Below are positions 51,970 to 62,814 of a DNA stretch of 64,000 bases, piece after piece. The stretch's first letter is position 1; each line of letters starts with the position of its first letter. This DNA comes from Dryomyza anilis (lineage: Eukaryota; Arthropoda; Insecta; Diptera; Dryomyzidae): positions 61,202,131 through 61,266,130 of the forward strand of contig OX638131.1 in NCBI GenBank assembly GCA_951804985.1, given 5' to 3'. The notes beneath the pieces were generated by a model. It was not told the DNA's origin. It did no database searches and saw only the letters and a program-made list of their open reading frames with translations. Made by a program: the position numbers and the translations under genes.

Positions 51970-52370
51970 CGACCCATTGTCAATATATTGAGTCGAGGTA
52001 AAAGTTTACAAATTTTCTTATATTTAATATTAACATTATTTAACAAAAATATGTTCCGTTTTTATTGATAACCTTTTTTAATTTATCTGGTAAAACGTCA
52101 CAGCCGAGTCGAGTCATTAAAGATGCGTGTCGTCTGTCATTGACTTTGATTGTTCACTGTTAATTCATGTGGTACACAAATATGTTCTTTGTATGCAGCG
52201 GAATGAACATGGTTTTGTCAATTAATGTCGTTTCTATATTTTTTTATTTAACCAGTGCAAAATACATATTGTATTCGATAGATATAGAGCACGAAAAATT
52301 AATTTTTGCATTACTCTATTTTAAGGTCGACTAACAACATTAAACTATGACGCAGGGCGCGGCGCATAGT
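51970..52370 (-). repeat. Dispersed repeat R5, segment a (copy 1)
   Basis: Matches 62815-63235: ATTGTCAATATATTGAGTCGAGG, CAGCCGAGTCGAGTCATTAAAGATGCGTG, GTGGTACACAAATA, GCAGCGGAATGAACATGG, ACATTAAACTATGACGCAGGGC. Strand is arbitrary. After the last motif the copy switches to a tandem array. Confidence 0.85.
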
Positions 52371-52519
52371 GGTCAAAAAGTGTATGTTTTCAGAAAAAGT
52401 GAATAACTTTGGAACCAATAGAGATAATTGAATGTAGTTTTTTTTTATATTATTTTTTGACTTATTGCAGATATTTAATATATTTTGCGAATTTAGCCGT
52501 TATAACCGCCGTAAAATAC

Positions 52520-52985
52520 GTCTAATTATGACATTGATGTATATTGGGCGTACCCGTTAATGAAATGGAACCATTTTAACATACTTATTTATGTATGCAG
52601 TACAAATCCAAAGATATAAGTATATAGCTTTTTCAGTTTTTTTCTTAACGTGTTTTACGTTTACAAGCGGACGGACGCACATTATGTGGAATTGATGTAG
52701 AGTAGGCGTACCCGTTAAAAGAAAGAGACCATTTTAACATATTTTATACTTACATATGTATTCACTAAACATCCAAAGTTTAAATATATAGCTCTTTTAA
52801 TTATCTTCTTACGGACGGACATTATGTGAAATTGATGCATAGTGAGGGTACACGTTAAAAAATGAAACCGTTTTAACATATTGTGTTCTTATATATGCAT
52901 TCACTAAAAATCCAAAGTTTTAAGTATAGAGCTCTTTTAGTTTTCTTCTTAACGAGTTTTAAGTGTACAAGCGGACCGACGGATA
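52520..52985. repeat. Tandem array, three ~140-160 bp units
   Basis: Units start at about 52527, 52690 and 52826 with TTATGTG-AATTGATG-A-AGT-GGCGTACCCGTTAA, then ACCATTTTAACATA, ATCCAAAG, ATATAGCTCTTTT and ACAAGCGGACGGAC. A diverged minisatellite joined to R5a. Confidence 0.75.
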
Positions 52986-53142
52986 TTTTGATGATATGCA
53001 CATAATGATAATAAGCTTCATTTCAATAAAAACAAACGTTCCAGGTTGAGACACTTCAGACAAACCAATAATCAAAACACCTGCATCAAAAAGCACTTTA
53101 ATATATTTACCTACATATAATAAATTTAATATGACATCTTAA

Positions 53143-53366
53143 CTACTTTTCATTTTTTAACAAGAACCGTTTCATATTTCTGCTTGAGTTATACCATTTC
53201 GCTCGAAATGAGCTGAAACATCTTTTTTTAACATCATTAAGAACAATTTCGATTTCTTCGTTAATTAAGTTCTCATAATTTTCTTTACAATTCTTTCAAT
53301 TTATTCACATCGTAACCGTTTTTTATCAACTGTTCACTTAAAATTTGGTGGGAAATTCTAAATTCT
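53143..53366 (-). pseudogene. Lys/Arg-rich ORF remnant, possibly transposon-derived
   Basis: Minus strand: EFRISHQILSEQLIKNGYDV, then after one frameshift near 53290 ENYENLINEEIEIVL, VKKRCFSSFRAKWYNSS and RFLLKNEK to a stop at 53143. Alternating charged helices and conserved aromatic and Cys spacing look like a genuine old protein. The 'RxKxRFL-KNxxW' style recalls ORFs of DNA transposons in insects, but I cannot name the family. The surrounding 53000-54400 is otherwise AT-rich and empty, with GGAACTGGAACCG-type short repeats at 53825-53920. Confidence 0.35.
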
Positions 53367-54443
53367 TTCTTTTTTATTTAATATAATTATAAAGCCATAT
53401 CAGATCTCACAGGCCTCAACTTAATAATATTATGATTTATTTTATAAAAAACGTATAAAAACAAAACAAATTAGTAGACACTTGTTTTTTCTATTCCTTT
53501 TTTTAGTTCTTTAACACTTTTTTATACAAAAAAAATAATAGTAAAAGTTTAGGAGAAGAACTTCTAAGAGACTCTACTCCGTTAAGATGATCCTGAAACT
53601 ATTCAATCTTTTTTGGGGTCAATAAAATGCTCTAAAATATTTTGATACCAACTGGCCTGGATAGGTCAAGGTAGCTAACAATGATTTATTCTACTAAAGT
53701 TTGAGAATTTTTGGATTTTAACTGTTAGAATAAATTTGCATTTTTTACAAATATTTACAAATAATTTTAAAATTATTTTCTTTTAATATGAAAATACAAG
53801 GCTCTCATTTATCATTTGCCAACACTGGAACTGGAACCGTTTTTGAAATTTTTTATGGAACTGGAATCGTTATTTTATTTTTTATAGAACCGGAACTGGA
53901 ACTGGAACCATTACTAAATTAATTAGATCAGAAATTAATATATCAAAAAAATAATAATTAAATCAATTTGGACAATGAATTTGGAAACAAAAACAAATAT
54001 ATATAAGTTACACAAGTGGACAAAGTGCATTTTAAAAATGTTGAGTTTTGCAAATTTTCAAACTTTTGTCATACAAAAAATGTTTTGTATTTTTGACAAA
54101 TATTTCATTCACTTGTTTCTCAAAAGATGTATATATTATAATTAATGTTGACGGTACTTACGTTTAAGATCGTGTCCCCGCGAGGAAACATAAATACGAC
54201 TATGAAACCATGCGACTTTATAAATGGTCAATTCTCATATAATGCACATACATATGCTTTTTTTATACCAATATTTTTTTGTATGTTTAAAACATACATG
54301 TAGGAATGAGACCTATGACTTTTGAATACAAACACAAATTATTTTCTATTTTATATAAAAGTTTATTTAGCCCCTTATATTCCCAGGTAGGAATTTCCAG
54401 GCTGCAACAAAAGTGCCTGCCTTGTTACAAGCTTGACTACTAA

Positions 54444-54725
54444 GGCTTGGTATATCGGGCCAGACACAAGGCTAGCACAATCGTTAGTCACAAACTCCAC
54501 ACAAGCCTTGATATATCAAGCTAGACACAACCTGGCACATTTGTCGTCACTCACAGACTCCACACAGGCCTTGATATACCAAGCTAGGCACACGACTGGC
54601 ACATTTGTAATTCCCAGCTTTCAAACACGTCTTGTTAGTTTATGTTGGACACAAGCCTGTCAAAATTTTCATTCTCGAACTCCACACAGGCCTCGGTATA
54701 CCAATATGGACACAATATTGAGCGA
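54444..54725. repeat. ~62 bp minisatellite, about 4.5 units
   Basis: Units start at 54445, 54505, 54568, 54629 and 54691 with GCCTTG-TATA-CAAGCTAGACACA and end CACAGACTCCACACA. The plus frame across them gives an ~21-residue repeat (STQALIYQARH), since units near 63 bases are close to a multiple of three; no start context or conserved homologue supports a protein. Confidence 0.85.
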
Positions 54726-54949
54726 CATATAAAAATTGTCAAACTATCCAAACCACATATGCTGAAGGAAATTCAAAATTCTGTCTCGATAACTTTTCGT
54801 CCCATGCCTAATAATGCATGTGTACCGACTTTAACTTGAGTAAATTAAAGTTTACTATGGTGACATTTTTGTGTTGTTTCCATGTTAAAGAACACTTACC
54901 TGATGAAAAAATAATGTTTGTTGACGATTTTTTAATTTTCAAAAAATAT

Positions 54950-55612
54950 GTCCCTCACAAGCCTTTTCTGTTTGATACTTTATTCTGAAAAAATCACTTT
55001 TTCACTTAGATCCAACTTTATAGTTTGGAAAAACTAAGTTCCCAATTTTATATATGCAAAGCATCTTAACAAATTACCTTTTGCAGTTTTTTTTGATAAG
55101 AAGTCCTGACTAGGGACAGCTATCTAACAAGGTAATTTCTGCAGAGATATATTTCAACCCTGTTTTGTCATAATTATCTTTCACAATAATGACAAGGTTA
55201 GCTTATTTTAAATTCACAATAGTACATGCACAATAGTACATAAAACGTAAAAAAAAAAAATCCAAATTTGGTCATAAATTAGGAATGTGTAAAGTACCTG
55301 GTTGCTTTGAACATGTTGCTGTACAACATGCTATAAACATGATGTGCTAAACATGTGTACAGCTACATCCAAAATTGAATGAGAACCATAAAGAAATGAA
55401 AAATATGTGAATTTAATTCACAAAATTTCGCATCCAAATGGCAAAAATTCAAAGCTCGGGCCCTTAGCGTAGGAAAAAGTATTCAAATTGCTGGAAATTC
55501 GCGAAAATGCAGTGCGAAAACATTAATGAAAATCGTACGCGAAACATTAACATTGTGAATTCCGGCTGCGTAAAGATCACAAAAAGAGCATAAGAACACT
55601 AGTTTATGTTCC
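54950..55612 (+). repeat. Dispersed repeat R5, segments b (part) and c
   Basis: 54950-55115 matches part of b (TGTTTGATACTTTATTCTGAAAAAATCAC, TTTTATATATGCAAAGCATCTTAACAAATT). 55260-55612 matches c at 58660-59139 (GTACAACATGCTATAAACATGATG, AAAATTGAATGAGAACC, TTTCGCATCCAAATGGCA, GGAAATTCGCGAAAATGCAGTGC), ending at AACACTAGTTTATGTT, the same end as the other copy. Confidence 0.8.
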
Positions 55613-56400
55613 TAAAATTTGCGCGCAATAAATGCGGTACAAAACGGTGCAAAAATTTACACAAGGAGAGAAACAACTCCCAAGCACGCAAGCTCATAGC
55701 GCAATACTCGTAGCAGCGACGCGAAACGCACGTAGCAGCAGAAATCCCCACCAACGTCAACGCATAAATACTTACGCTGTCAGAGAGCCAGTGGCGCAAC
55801 ACGAAAAGACACACACAAAAAGAACAATGTGTGTAACTCCGTGCATAACCGTCGAAATTCAGAATTCGAGGGGTGTGTCGTGCAAAAGTAACGCGAAGCA
55901 ACAAGTGTGAGCACGAGCAAAGTTGACTCATTGCGGGGTTCGACATGCAAATAAACATTATTTTTTTATATATATTGGTTACTTCAATAAAATTATTGAA
56001 GAATTATTTGTCCAATCTTAACGATTAAAACGTCATGATAAATTTTTTATAGGATTACAAAATAATTTTTTTTCACGCTTCATACGCCTTAGCAACAAAG
56101 CCGTTCGCGACACAAATCGGTGAATATACTTGACTTAGGAAACGGGATAACTCCCGTTAACTATAATTGACAACGCTGAACAGGACCAGTCGAGATGACA
56201 ACCGACCAGTTCAAGTTCAAGAAGGCGAGTGAAATAAACATTAACGTCATTTGTTATACATGCTTCAAGCGAACAAAAAGTGGTGAGAAACAAATTAGTT
56301 TACAAACATTTTTTTAATTATTGCACGCTAAAAGAAGATTGCATGCAGCTATCGGCGAAAGTTGTTGTAGGTAATCTACCTGCGAAGGGTCACGCAAGTG
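55613..56400. other. GC-richer non-coding stretch, possible LTR or UTR
   Basis: 55620-55960 is unusually rich in CG and CA words (CGACGCGAAACGCACG, CCACCAACGTCAACGC). It lacks a convincing protein in either strand despite open frames. 56170-56260 (ACCAGTTCAAGTTCAAGAAGG, GTGAAATAAACATTAACGTC) resembles the 3' end of an LTR with a poly(A) signal. No partner was found. Confidence 0.3.
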
Positions 56401-56403
56401 GGG

Positions 56404-56537
56404 CTGTGGGGCGATTCCTCACCGACAATATTGTAACTGTACAATATTGTAACTGTACAATATTGTAACTGTACAATATTGTAACTGTACAATATTGTAA
56501 CTGTACAATATTGTCGTTGAGGAATCGCCCCACAGCT
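56404..56537. repeat. Palindromic 16 bp array between inverted arms
   Basis: Five units of GTAACTGTACAATATT occupy about 56433-56515. The unit contains the self-complementary words ACAATATTGT and GTAC. The array is framed by inverted arms: CTGTGGGGCGATTCCTCACCGACAATATTG (56404-56434) and CAATATTGTCGTTGAGGAATCGCCCCACAG (56508-56537), with one or two differences. The entire 134 bases could fold into one cruciform. Confidence 0.9.
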
Positions 56538-56921
56538 AATGGTAATGTCGACATCCCGCCCCTTTGGACAGTTTGTAAAAAGGCGGCGGTCGTCGTTATT
56601 GTGTCATGGCGTTTCAACATACACTTCTCTAAATGCCACGTGCGGGACCTCTACACTCTGCGGCGCCATCAGCGCTTCTTCGTGTAATCGCTTGTTTTAT
56701 TGCGCCTGCGCGTAGCTGGGTGAGGCTAGCGACTAAAAGTCTTGACCCCTGTCTCTGTTGCATATGCCTGTATCGCACCTGATCCTGTTTCGTTTGCAAT
56801 GATACAATGAATCCGGATCGCCGAATTAATGGGTATGACCCCTTTTTTTATACTAGCCTGACGCGGGACGCGGCTCCTCGTGCCAATCTAGGAGTAGTGT
56901 CACTGGTACCTACAGCGGTCC

Positions 56922-57206
56922 GTGCACGCCGCCACCAAGCTTCGATGGCCTCACACAAAAGGCACAGTGGTAACTGAGTTCACGGAACTCAACATGTCGG
57001 GCCATTACGTCGGGGTGCCGCAGCAACCTAACCAGACGAACTGTGGTGTTTACATGTTGGGGTTTATCCAATTCTTGCGTCAGGATACACAACGGGATCT
57101 AGAATCTCTCATAGATCGCCGATCGCTTGTCACTATGAAAAAGAAGAAGCGTATAAAAGCGAGTGCGCAAGACAAATCGGTCTCATTTGCTGCTGACGGC
57201 AAATGA
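56922..57206 (+). pseudogene. Ulp1/SENP-like cysteine protease, C-terminal catalytic fragment
   Basis: In frame from at least 56922: VGVPQQPNQTNCGVYMLGFIQFL holds the oxyanion Gln and the catalytic Cys of the C48 (Ulp1/SENP) family, where PQQ-N-x-D/N-CG-x-Y/F is diagnostic. A basic tail KKKKRIKASAQDKS ends the protein at 57206. In the family these enzymes cut SUMO-like proteins; related domains also occur in several DNA transposons. The His and Asp motifs should be upstream, but 56540-56920 has stops in this frame, so only the end remains. GC content is clearly above the surroundings, suggesting capture or a different origin. Confidence 0.65.
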
Positions 57207-57209
57207 GTA

Positions 57210-58125
57210 ACGAAAGTGCCATTAACTCCGTAGCAATGCAAATAAATTCGTTGTGTACACAACATTTGCTGTTTATAAATTATATTGTAAAACTAAAATA
57301 AAATTGTAATTTAAAACGGAAATATTGTAAATGAAATTATAATTAAAAACAAGAATATAAAATAATGTTATGAATTGTATCGATAATAAAAACATAATGT
57401 GAAAAATAATAAATCGAAACTATTTAATATTGGTAAATATAAAAACCGATTAAACACCGGAAACCGGCAAACAATAAAGTATGTAAGTCCTGGAACCCAC
57501 TGAGCGTGCCCAAACTATAGACCAGAAACCGGATCGTTACAGTTTGTCACATAAATTTCTTACTTCAACAATTATAAAAGTCTTCATATTTCTTGATGCA
57601 CTTATTTAATATATGGAAGAAGATTGCTTCCAACCAGTTTCGAGTCATTTATTTCTGACATGATTTATAACACTGTGCGCACATTTAACAAAAATGTTCG
57701 ACACCAGAAATGAAAGTTACATATTCTTATGAATTTGGACATTCTAAGAACAACGGCGTTTTCAGTTTTTTCCCCACACGTCCAGTTTCAAGGATATTTG
57801 ACAAAAACGAAAATCCACGTTTTTGAGGATTCTATTGGTTGGTAATAATGTCAGGTTGATTATAATGTCAGACTTATTTTCATTTTATTCAAAACATGCT
57901 TAACAGAACAAAAATTATAAGTACATATCAATTTTTAAAATTCCTTTAACAGGACCTGAGATATGAAGCAATTTCAAATATTATGCTAAAAATAGACCCA
58001 TTTTTGAGCATTTGTTTCTCAATACCCAGTTGTGCAACATTCTTGTGCTTTGCATTATAACTGAGCAAATCTCATAAATTTTAATGCTGTTTTATTCAAA
58101 AAAAGATCGTAAACGTCAAAACTGG
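57210..58125. other. AT-rich stretch without gene
   Basis: Only short frames. Around 57470-57545 a GC-richer segment (AAACACCGGAAACCGGC, CCCACTGAGCGTGCCC) may be an LTR or UTR piece of the protease-carrying element; no pair was found. Confidence 0.3.
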
Positions 58126-58127
58126 GC

Positions 58128-59139
58128 ATACTAACAACATTAAATTATGACGCAGGGCACGGCGCACAAAAAATAAGAAATCCCTTAATTTTATTTTTAT
58201 CCAAATGGAAAATTCTCGTATATGACTCTGTAGTCTCTACAGTAGACTAGTCCTTATTTTTCGAAATTTTAAATTTAATACTGGTAGCCTCTCATTTTGT
58301 TTATTATTTGAAAAGTTATTTTGATCAAAATTTTAAATCGATCTCTCACGAGCCCTTTCTGTTTGATACTTTATTTTGAAAAAATCACTTTTTTTCACAT
58401 AGAATCCAAATTTATAGTTTGAAAAAAATAAGTACCCAATTTTATATATGCAAAGCATCTTAACAAATTGCCGTTTGCAGTTTTTTAATCAGAGGTCCTG
58501 ACTAGGGATGTGTATCCCGGGATTTGAGTCAAATCGAAAAACTGATCACGGGATCATCATTAAATCCCGGGATTTCAGATAAACTAGCTCTGCGATAATT
58601 TAAATTAAGACTAAAAGCTATGGCGCATAATCATAGACAATATAAAGTTTTTCAAATTATCAAATTTGGTTATAAATTACGAAAGTGACAACCCAAGTTG
58701 ACATAATGCTATGAACATGTTGATGTACAACATGCTATAAACATGATGCGCTCAACATGTGTAGAGCAATATTCAAAATTGAATGAGAACCTAAAGAAAA
58801 GAATAAATATGTGAATCTAATTTTCTGTACAACATGCTATAAATATGATGCGCTTAACGTGTGTACAGCAACTTCCAAAATTGAATGAGAACCATAAAGA
58901 AAAGAAAAATATGTGAATCTAATTCACACAATTTCGCATCCAAATGGCAGAAATTCGAAGCTCTGGCTCTCAGCTTAGGAAACCTCGGAAAAAGTATTCA
59001 AATGGCGGGAAATTCGCGAAAATGCAGTGCAAAAACATTGATGAAAATCCTTCGCGAAACATTAAAATTGTGAATTCCTGCTTCGTAAAGATAAACAATT
59101 TTAATAACAAAAAGCGCGTAAAAACACTAGTTTATGTTG
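58128..59139 (+). repeat. Dispersed repeat R5, segments b and c (copy 3)
   Basis: 58128-58650 parallels 63210-63740 for over 500 bases, including the CCCGGGATTT segment at 58527-58580; 58660-59139 parallels 55260-55612. Within c, the GTACAACATGCTATAAACATGATGCGC unit is doubled (58728 and 58829, period ~101). It ends AACACTAGTTTATGTT, directly followed by LINE D. Confidence 0.85.
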
Positions 59140-60500
59140 GACTCATTGTTGACGGACACGGACGTGAGGTCGACGTAAGAATGATTGAGGTCTGTGGGGG
59201 CCGGCTGCAGCAATGATCCGAATCCTACAGATTAAACTCCATCACTCTAAAACAGCATCAGCCGGCCTTATTCTCCGCCATAGTGAAAGGTGTGAGGACC
59301 TCGTCCTTATTCAAGAGCCGTGGGTTATTGGTAACCAGATCCATGGACTTTGGACACAAAATTACAATATCATCTATGTTAGAAACAAAGTTAAACCTAG
59401 GTCCTGTATCCTTGCAAATAAAACACATAATATTTTCCTATTATCTAATTACAGCGACGCGGATATAGTCGTAACCAATCTGGAGTTAGGCACCACTTCA
59501 TATTGAACTGAACCATAAGGAGGTAATTATTGGCAGTGACTCCAACGTGCACTACACTATTTGGGTTTGCACTGATATCAACAAATAGAGGTGAGTTTCT
59601 TTCTGATTACTTAATGAGTACTAACCTTATAATATGTAACACCATATCGGAACCAACCTTTATCACAAAGAACAGATATTACACTTATCTCAGACTTAGA
59701 TATTACACTTATCTCAGAGTTAACTTCACTAAAAGTCGTAAACTGGAGAGTTTGAAATGAGCACTCCTTTTCTGACCATCATTATATTCAGTTTAGTATT
59801 AACGTCACCTACTCCAACTACTCCACCCATCTCCGTAAATGATCAGAATGATATAGTGACAGCAAACCTCTCGACCATAAAACACAAAACTCTCTCGGGA
59901 GCAGCGGAGCTAGACTTACTAGTGGACACACTCACAAATACGCTTAATGCGGCTAGTCGAAAGCAAACAAAAGCAACAAACAGGGGCATAGGGAAAACAA
60001 GACCACAATGGTGGTCATTACAAATCAGAACTCTACGCACTAATAGTAAGGCGCTCTTCAATAAAGTTAAGCATACTACACTCCCACAGGACTTTGAATA
60101 CTACAAAGTCAGTCTTCGGACATATAAATCGGCACTCGGAAAAGCCAAGCAGGACTCATGTAAACTTATCTATGGGAAAATTAGCGAAGAATCTCAAGCA
60201 TCGCGATTAAGGAAAATCCTATCCTCCAATCCCACCATTCTAAACTATCTTACTTATCCTAATGGCGCTTGGACAACCATGCAGGTCTAAGTTACTAGAC
60301 CCGGAGAAGATAATTACAAGCGTCAAACTTACACTACATGTTATTGCACCATGGCTAATTGTAATTTTTAAGGTATGTATAGACCGAACTTATATTCCCT
60401 TAAAGTGGAGAGAGGTGAAAGTAGTATTCATTTCCAAAGTAGGAAAAGGTTCGCATAGTTCACCTAACGACCTAAGACCAATCAGCTTGTCTAACATTTA
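59140..60500 (+). pseudogene. LINE D: LOA-type retrotransposon, endonuclease to RT start
   Basis: 59213: IRILQIKLHHSKTAS and LVLIQEPWV (endonuclease strand 1 and catalytic Glu), VTNLELGTTSY, then after frame shifts NRGEFLSDYL, EPTFITKNR, FSDHHYIQF (SDH motif). 59757-60290: linker with NRGIGKTRPQWWSLQIRTLRTNSKALFNK. 60262-60500: IDRTYIPLKWREVKVVFISKVGK and LRPISLSNI, RT blocks 2-3. There is no ORF1. Stops at 59504 and others make it inactive. It is interrupted right after LRPISLSNI. Confidence 0.8.
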
Positions 60501-61568
60501 ATGGACTGTAATGTTAAAACACTGACGTCAATAATAACGAATTAGATGCTTTTTGACTTTTAACAAATTCACAATTGTTAAAAATTACGACATTTTCGAC
60601 TAATAATTATTCGATTCGAAATACAGAAAGTACTTTAAAATAGTAAATAATTATAATATCATGACGGTCTCTGCCGAATTAAATCCGGGTTTCGAATAGC
60701 GATAAAACTGAAACCGTTGTCTATGAATGTAACCTTTATTAATAACAAAATACATAAATAAATATAGTTTATCACCCTAACATTTTTTCATTTGGGTCTA
60801 AAACTAATTTTTTTTACAATTTTTCACATTCATTACAATGAAATTGTGCGTACTGCAAATTTCAATCATATAAAATACATTTGACCGAGAATAAATCTTT
60901 TTACAAAATCTAAATTCGATAAAACTAACATTATAAAATCCACTCAAACGATTGAATTTACATAAATAAATTCACGTTCTTAAATTGAATTAATTTTAAA
61001 AATTGTTATTAATTAAAAATACTGTTTTCCAGCAAAAACCAATATCCCAATAAAAATTCGATTGTTCATTCAAAATAAAAAAAAAAATTATAAAAATAAT
61101 TTTTCAATAAAAAGTATTTAAAAAATGATTGATGATCAACTAAGGTTTATATATCGCAGATTTTGTATTTTGTTTGAGCCTTAAGCAATATAATTGTTTA
61201 TTATTCAAAAATAGATATGGTTGTTTTAAGCCTTTGCAATAATTTTTTTAAATCCCGGGACTAATCCCGTAATCCCGGGATTCAAATTTTTTAGTCCCGA
61301 AATTTCGGGATTGAAAAATAGTCTGGTATTGACATCCCTAATAGACACGTATCTCCGCAATAGTATTGTACCCTCAAAATTGATTTAATTGATTTAAAAG
61401 TATACAATTGATTTAATAGTATACAAAAAATAAATATTTTCATATAAACTCAATGGCAAAGGTATTTTCTAGTATTTAATGGTATTTTCCGATTAAAATA
61501 ATAATTTATCATATTGACTATTTTTAATAGTAAAAAAACTATTATTTATATAGTATTTTTTTCTGGGT
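60501..61568. mobile_element. Unclassified insertion splitting LINE D, with CCCGGGAT palindromes
   Basis: About 1.07 kb of AT-rich DNA between the RT block LRPISLSNI and FLDIMGAFNN. RT coding between these blocks (some 80 codons) is missing, so deletion accompanied insertion. At 61251-61345 it contains AATCCCGGGACTAATCCCG..TAATCCCGGGATT and ends ..TCAATACC-like reading GACATCCCTA; inverted, this resembles the TAGGGATGT-AATCCCGGG segment in R5b. Terminal repeats could not be fixed. Confidence 0.45.
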
Positions 61569-62429
61569 GTACGTTTTTAGACATAATGGGAGCTTTTAAC
61601 AATGTCACACCTAATGCAATAACCAACGCACTAACAAATCTGGGAGTAGATAAATTTTTAAGTGTGTTAATTTACCAGATGCTGACAAGCAGGTTTATTA
61701 ACTCTAAACTGGGATCTTCCACTATCAAACGTTTTGTTAGATTCCTCATATTGACCCATCAGTCCTAAATGGAGTAAATCTTGAATTCAAAGACTCCGAA
61801 AAATACCTAGGCTTAATCCTGTATAGTAAACTATCATGGAAACCAAACATTCAAGAAAGAATCAAAAAGTCCACGGTAGCCTTATATACCTGCAAGAAAG
61901 CTGTAGAAAGAAGGTGGGGCCTACCCCACATATAATGCATTGGTTCTATGTCACGGTAGTACGACCCATACTCTTGTATGGAGTCCTAGTCTGGTGGACA
62001 GCAAATGAGAAGACATCATATCTCACCAATCTCAGCAGAGTACAAAGAAATGTCTCTGACGCACTTCTAAATCTCATTCCAATAGACATTATAGGAAAAC
62101 AAATGGCAGCATACACAGTAATTCACCTCACTGCTACAAATCAGTGGCAAAACACGCATAGGGGACATACCACAATTATAAATCTACTATCACGTATACC
62201 TAAAAATACCTCGCCTTCGACAGAGGTTTTAAGGCAACTATACGCTCCAGAAAGACTGGAAATTAGGCACACTTACATCGGGAAACTCTTTTTCGGGTCT
62301 AGAAAATGGTCGGGATCCCGAATCCTGGGATTGTATTCCCTAGTCATTGCCCATATTGCCTCCTATAGCTCACATCTACAAACACGGTCCACATGCAAAT
62401 CTCAAATTCTGATTGATATACATTTTTGA
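61569..62429 (+). pseudogene. LINE D RT palm and thumb
   Basis: TFLDIMGAFNNVTPNAI is the catalytic palm motif of LOA/Lian relatives. Then a deletion removes the YADD segment; from 61760 VNLEFKDSEKYLGLILYSKLSW, LYTCKKAVERRWG, VVRPILLYGVLVWW and LSRVQRNVSDALLN (thumb) follow, then a charged end without an RNase H motif. The frame closes at 62427, adjacent to the poly(A) signal of the minus-strand exon, so its true 3' end is lost. Confidence 0.75.
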
Positions 62430-62614
62430 TTTAATTTATTAAATTTTATTCACAGATATTATTGTAAAATAAAATATTAAGTAGAACATTTCAATATTTA
62501 AATAAATCGATTATTAAATATCAATACACATTTGTATCTGTGCATAAATTTATAAGACTTCTTTTTAAAATTAAGCTGTGGCTATTCTAATTGCAACACC
62601 ACCGCCAAATGCAG
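62430..62614 (-). promoter_or_regulatory. 3' UTR and poly(A) signal of the 62615-62731 exon
   Basis: On the minus strand, ~165 bases after the stop stands AATAAAATTTAAT (62438-62450), a poly(A) hexamer at normal distance. The region is unique and lies exactly between the exon and LINE D. Confidence 0.45.
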
Positions 62615-62731
62615 TTAGAAAACATGTACGTCATCTCCAATTAATCTACTGTACCATTTTTTAGCATTTTGAGATTTAGACATCAATACATTTTCCGCGC
62701 GATCTAGTTTACGACCAACATATCGTTCGGT
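62615..62731 (-). CDS. Candidate terminal exon, unidentified host gene
   Basis: Minus strand, 39 codons including TAA. It is preceded by TTGTTTGTATGTTTCAG, a textbook 3' splice site with pyrimidine tract. The peptide begins TERYVGRKLDRAENVL and ends KKWYSRLIGDDVHVF: a charged helix followed by a conserved-looking aromatic/acidic C-terminus. Base and codon composition are more balanced than the surroundings, and a poly(A) signal follows. I cannot name the protein. Upstream exons would lie beyond 64000, across R5 and the gypsy relic. Confidence 0.6.
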   Translation of the reverse strand, partial: TERYVGRKLDRAENVLMSKSQNAKKWYSRLIGDDVHVF

Positions 62732-62814
62732 CTGAAACATACAAACAATTAAATTTAAAAAAATGTTCTTTATTACTATGAAAATTTATTAAAAATATAT
62801 AAAAAAACGGTTAC

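Noticed and set aside
52520..52985. CRISPR-like regular repeats
   Set aside because: Three diverged ~150 bp tandem units, a satellite rather than repeat-spacer alternation.
54444..54725. CRISPR array or coding repeat protein
   Set aside because: Units are contiguous without spacers, periods vary by 1-3 bases, and the genomic context is animal.
55599..55958. 119-codon minus-strand and 92-codon plus-strand frames in a GC-richer patch
   Set aside because: Composition effect; Cys/Ser/Arg-biased products without start context or motif on either strand.
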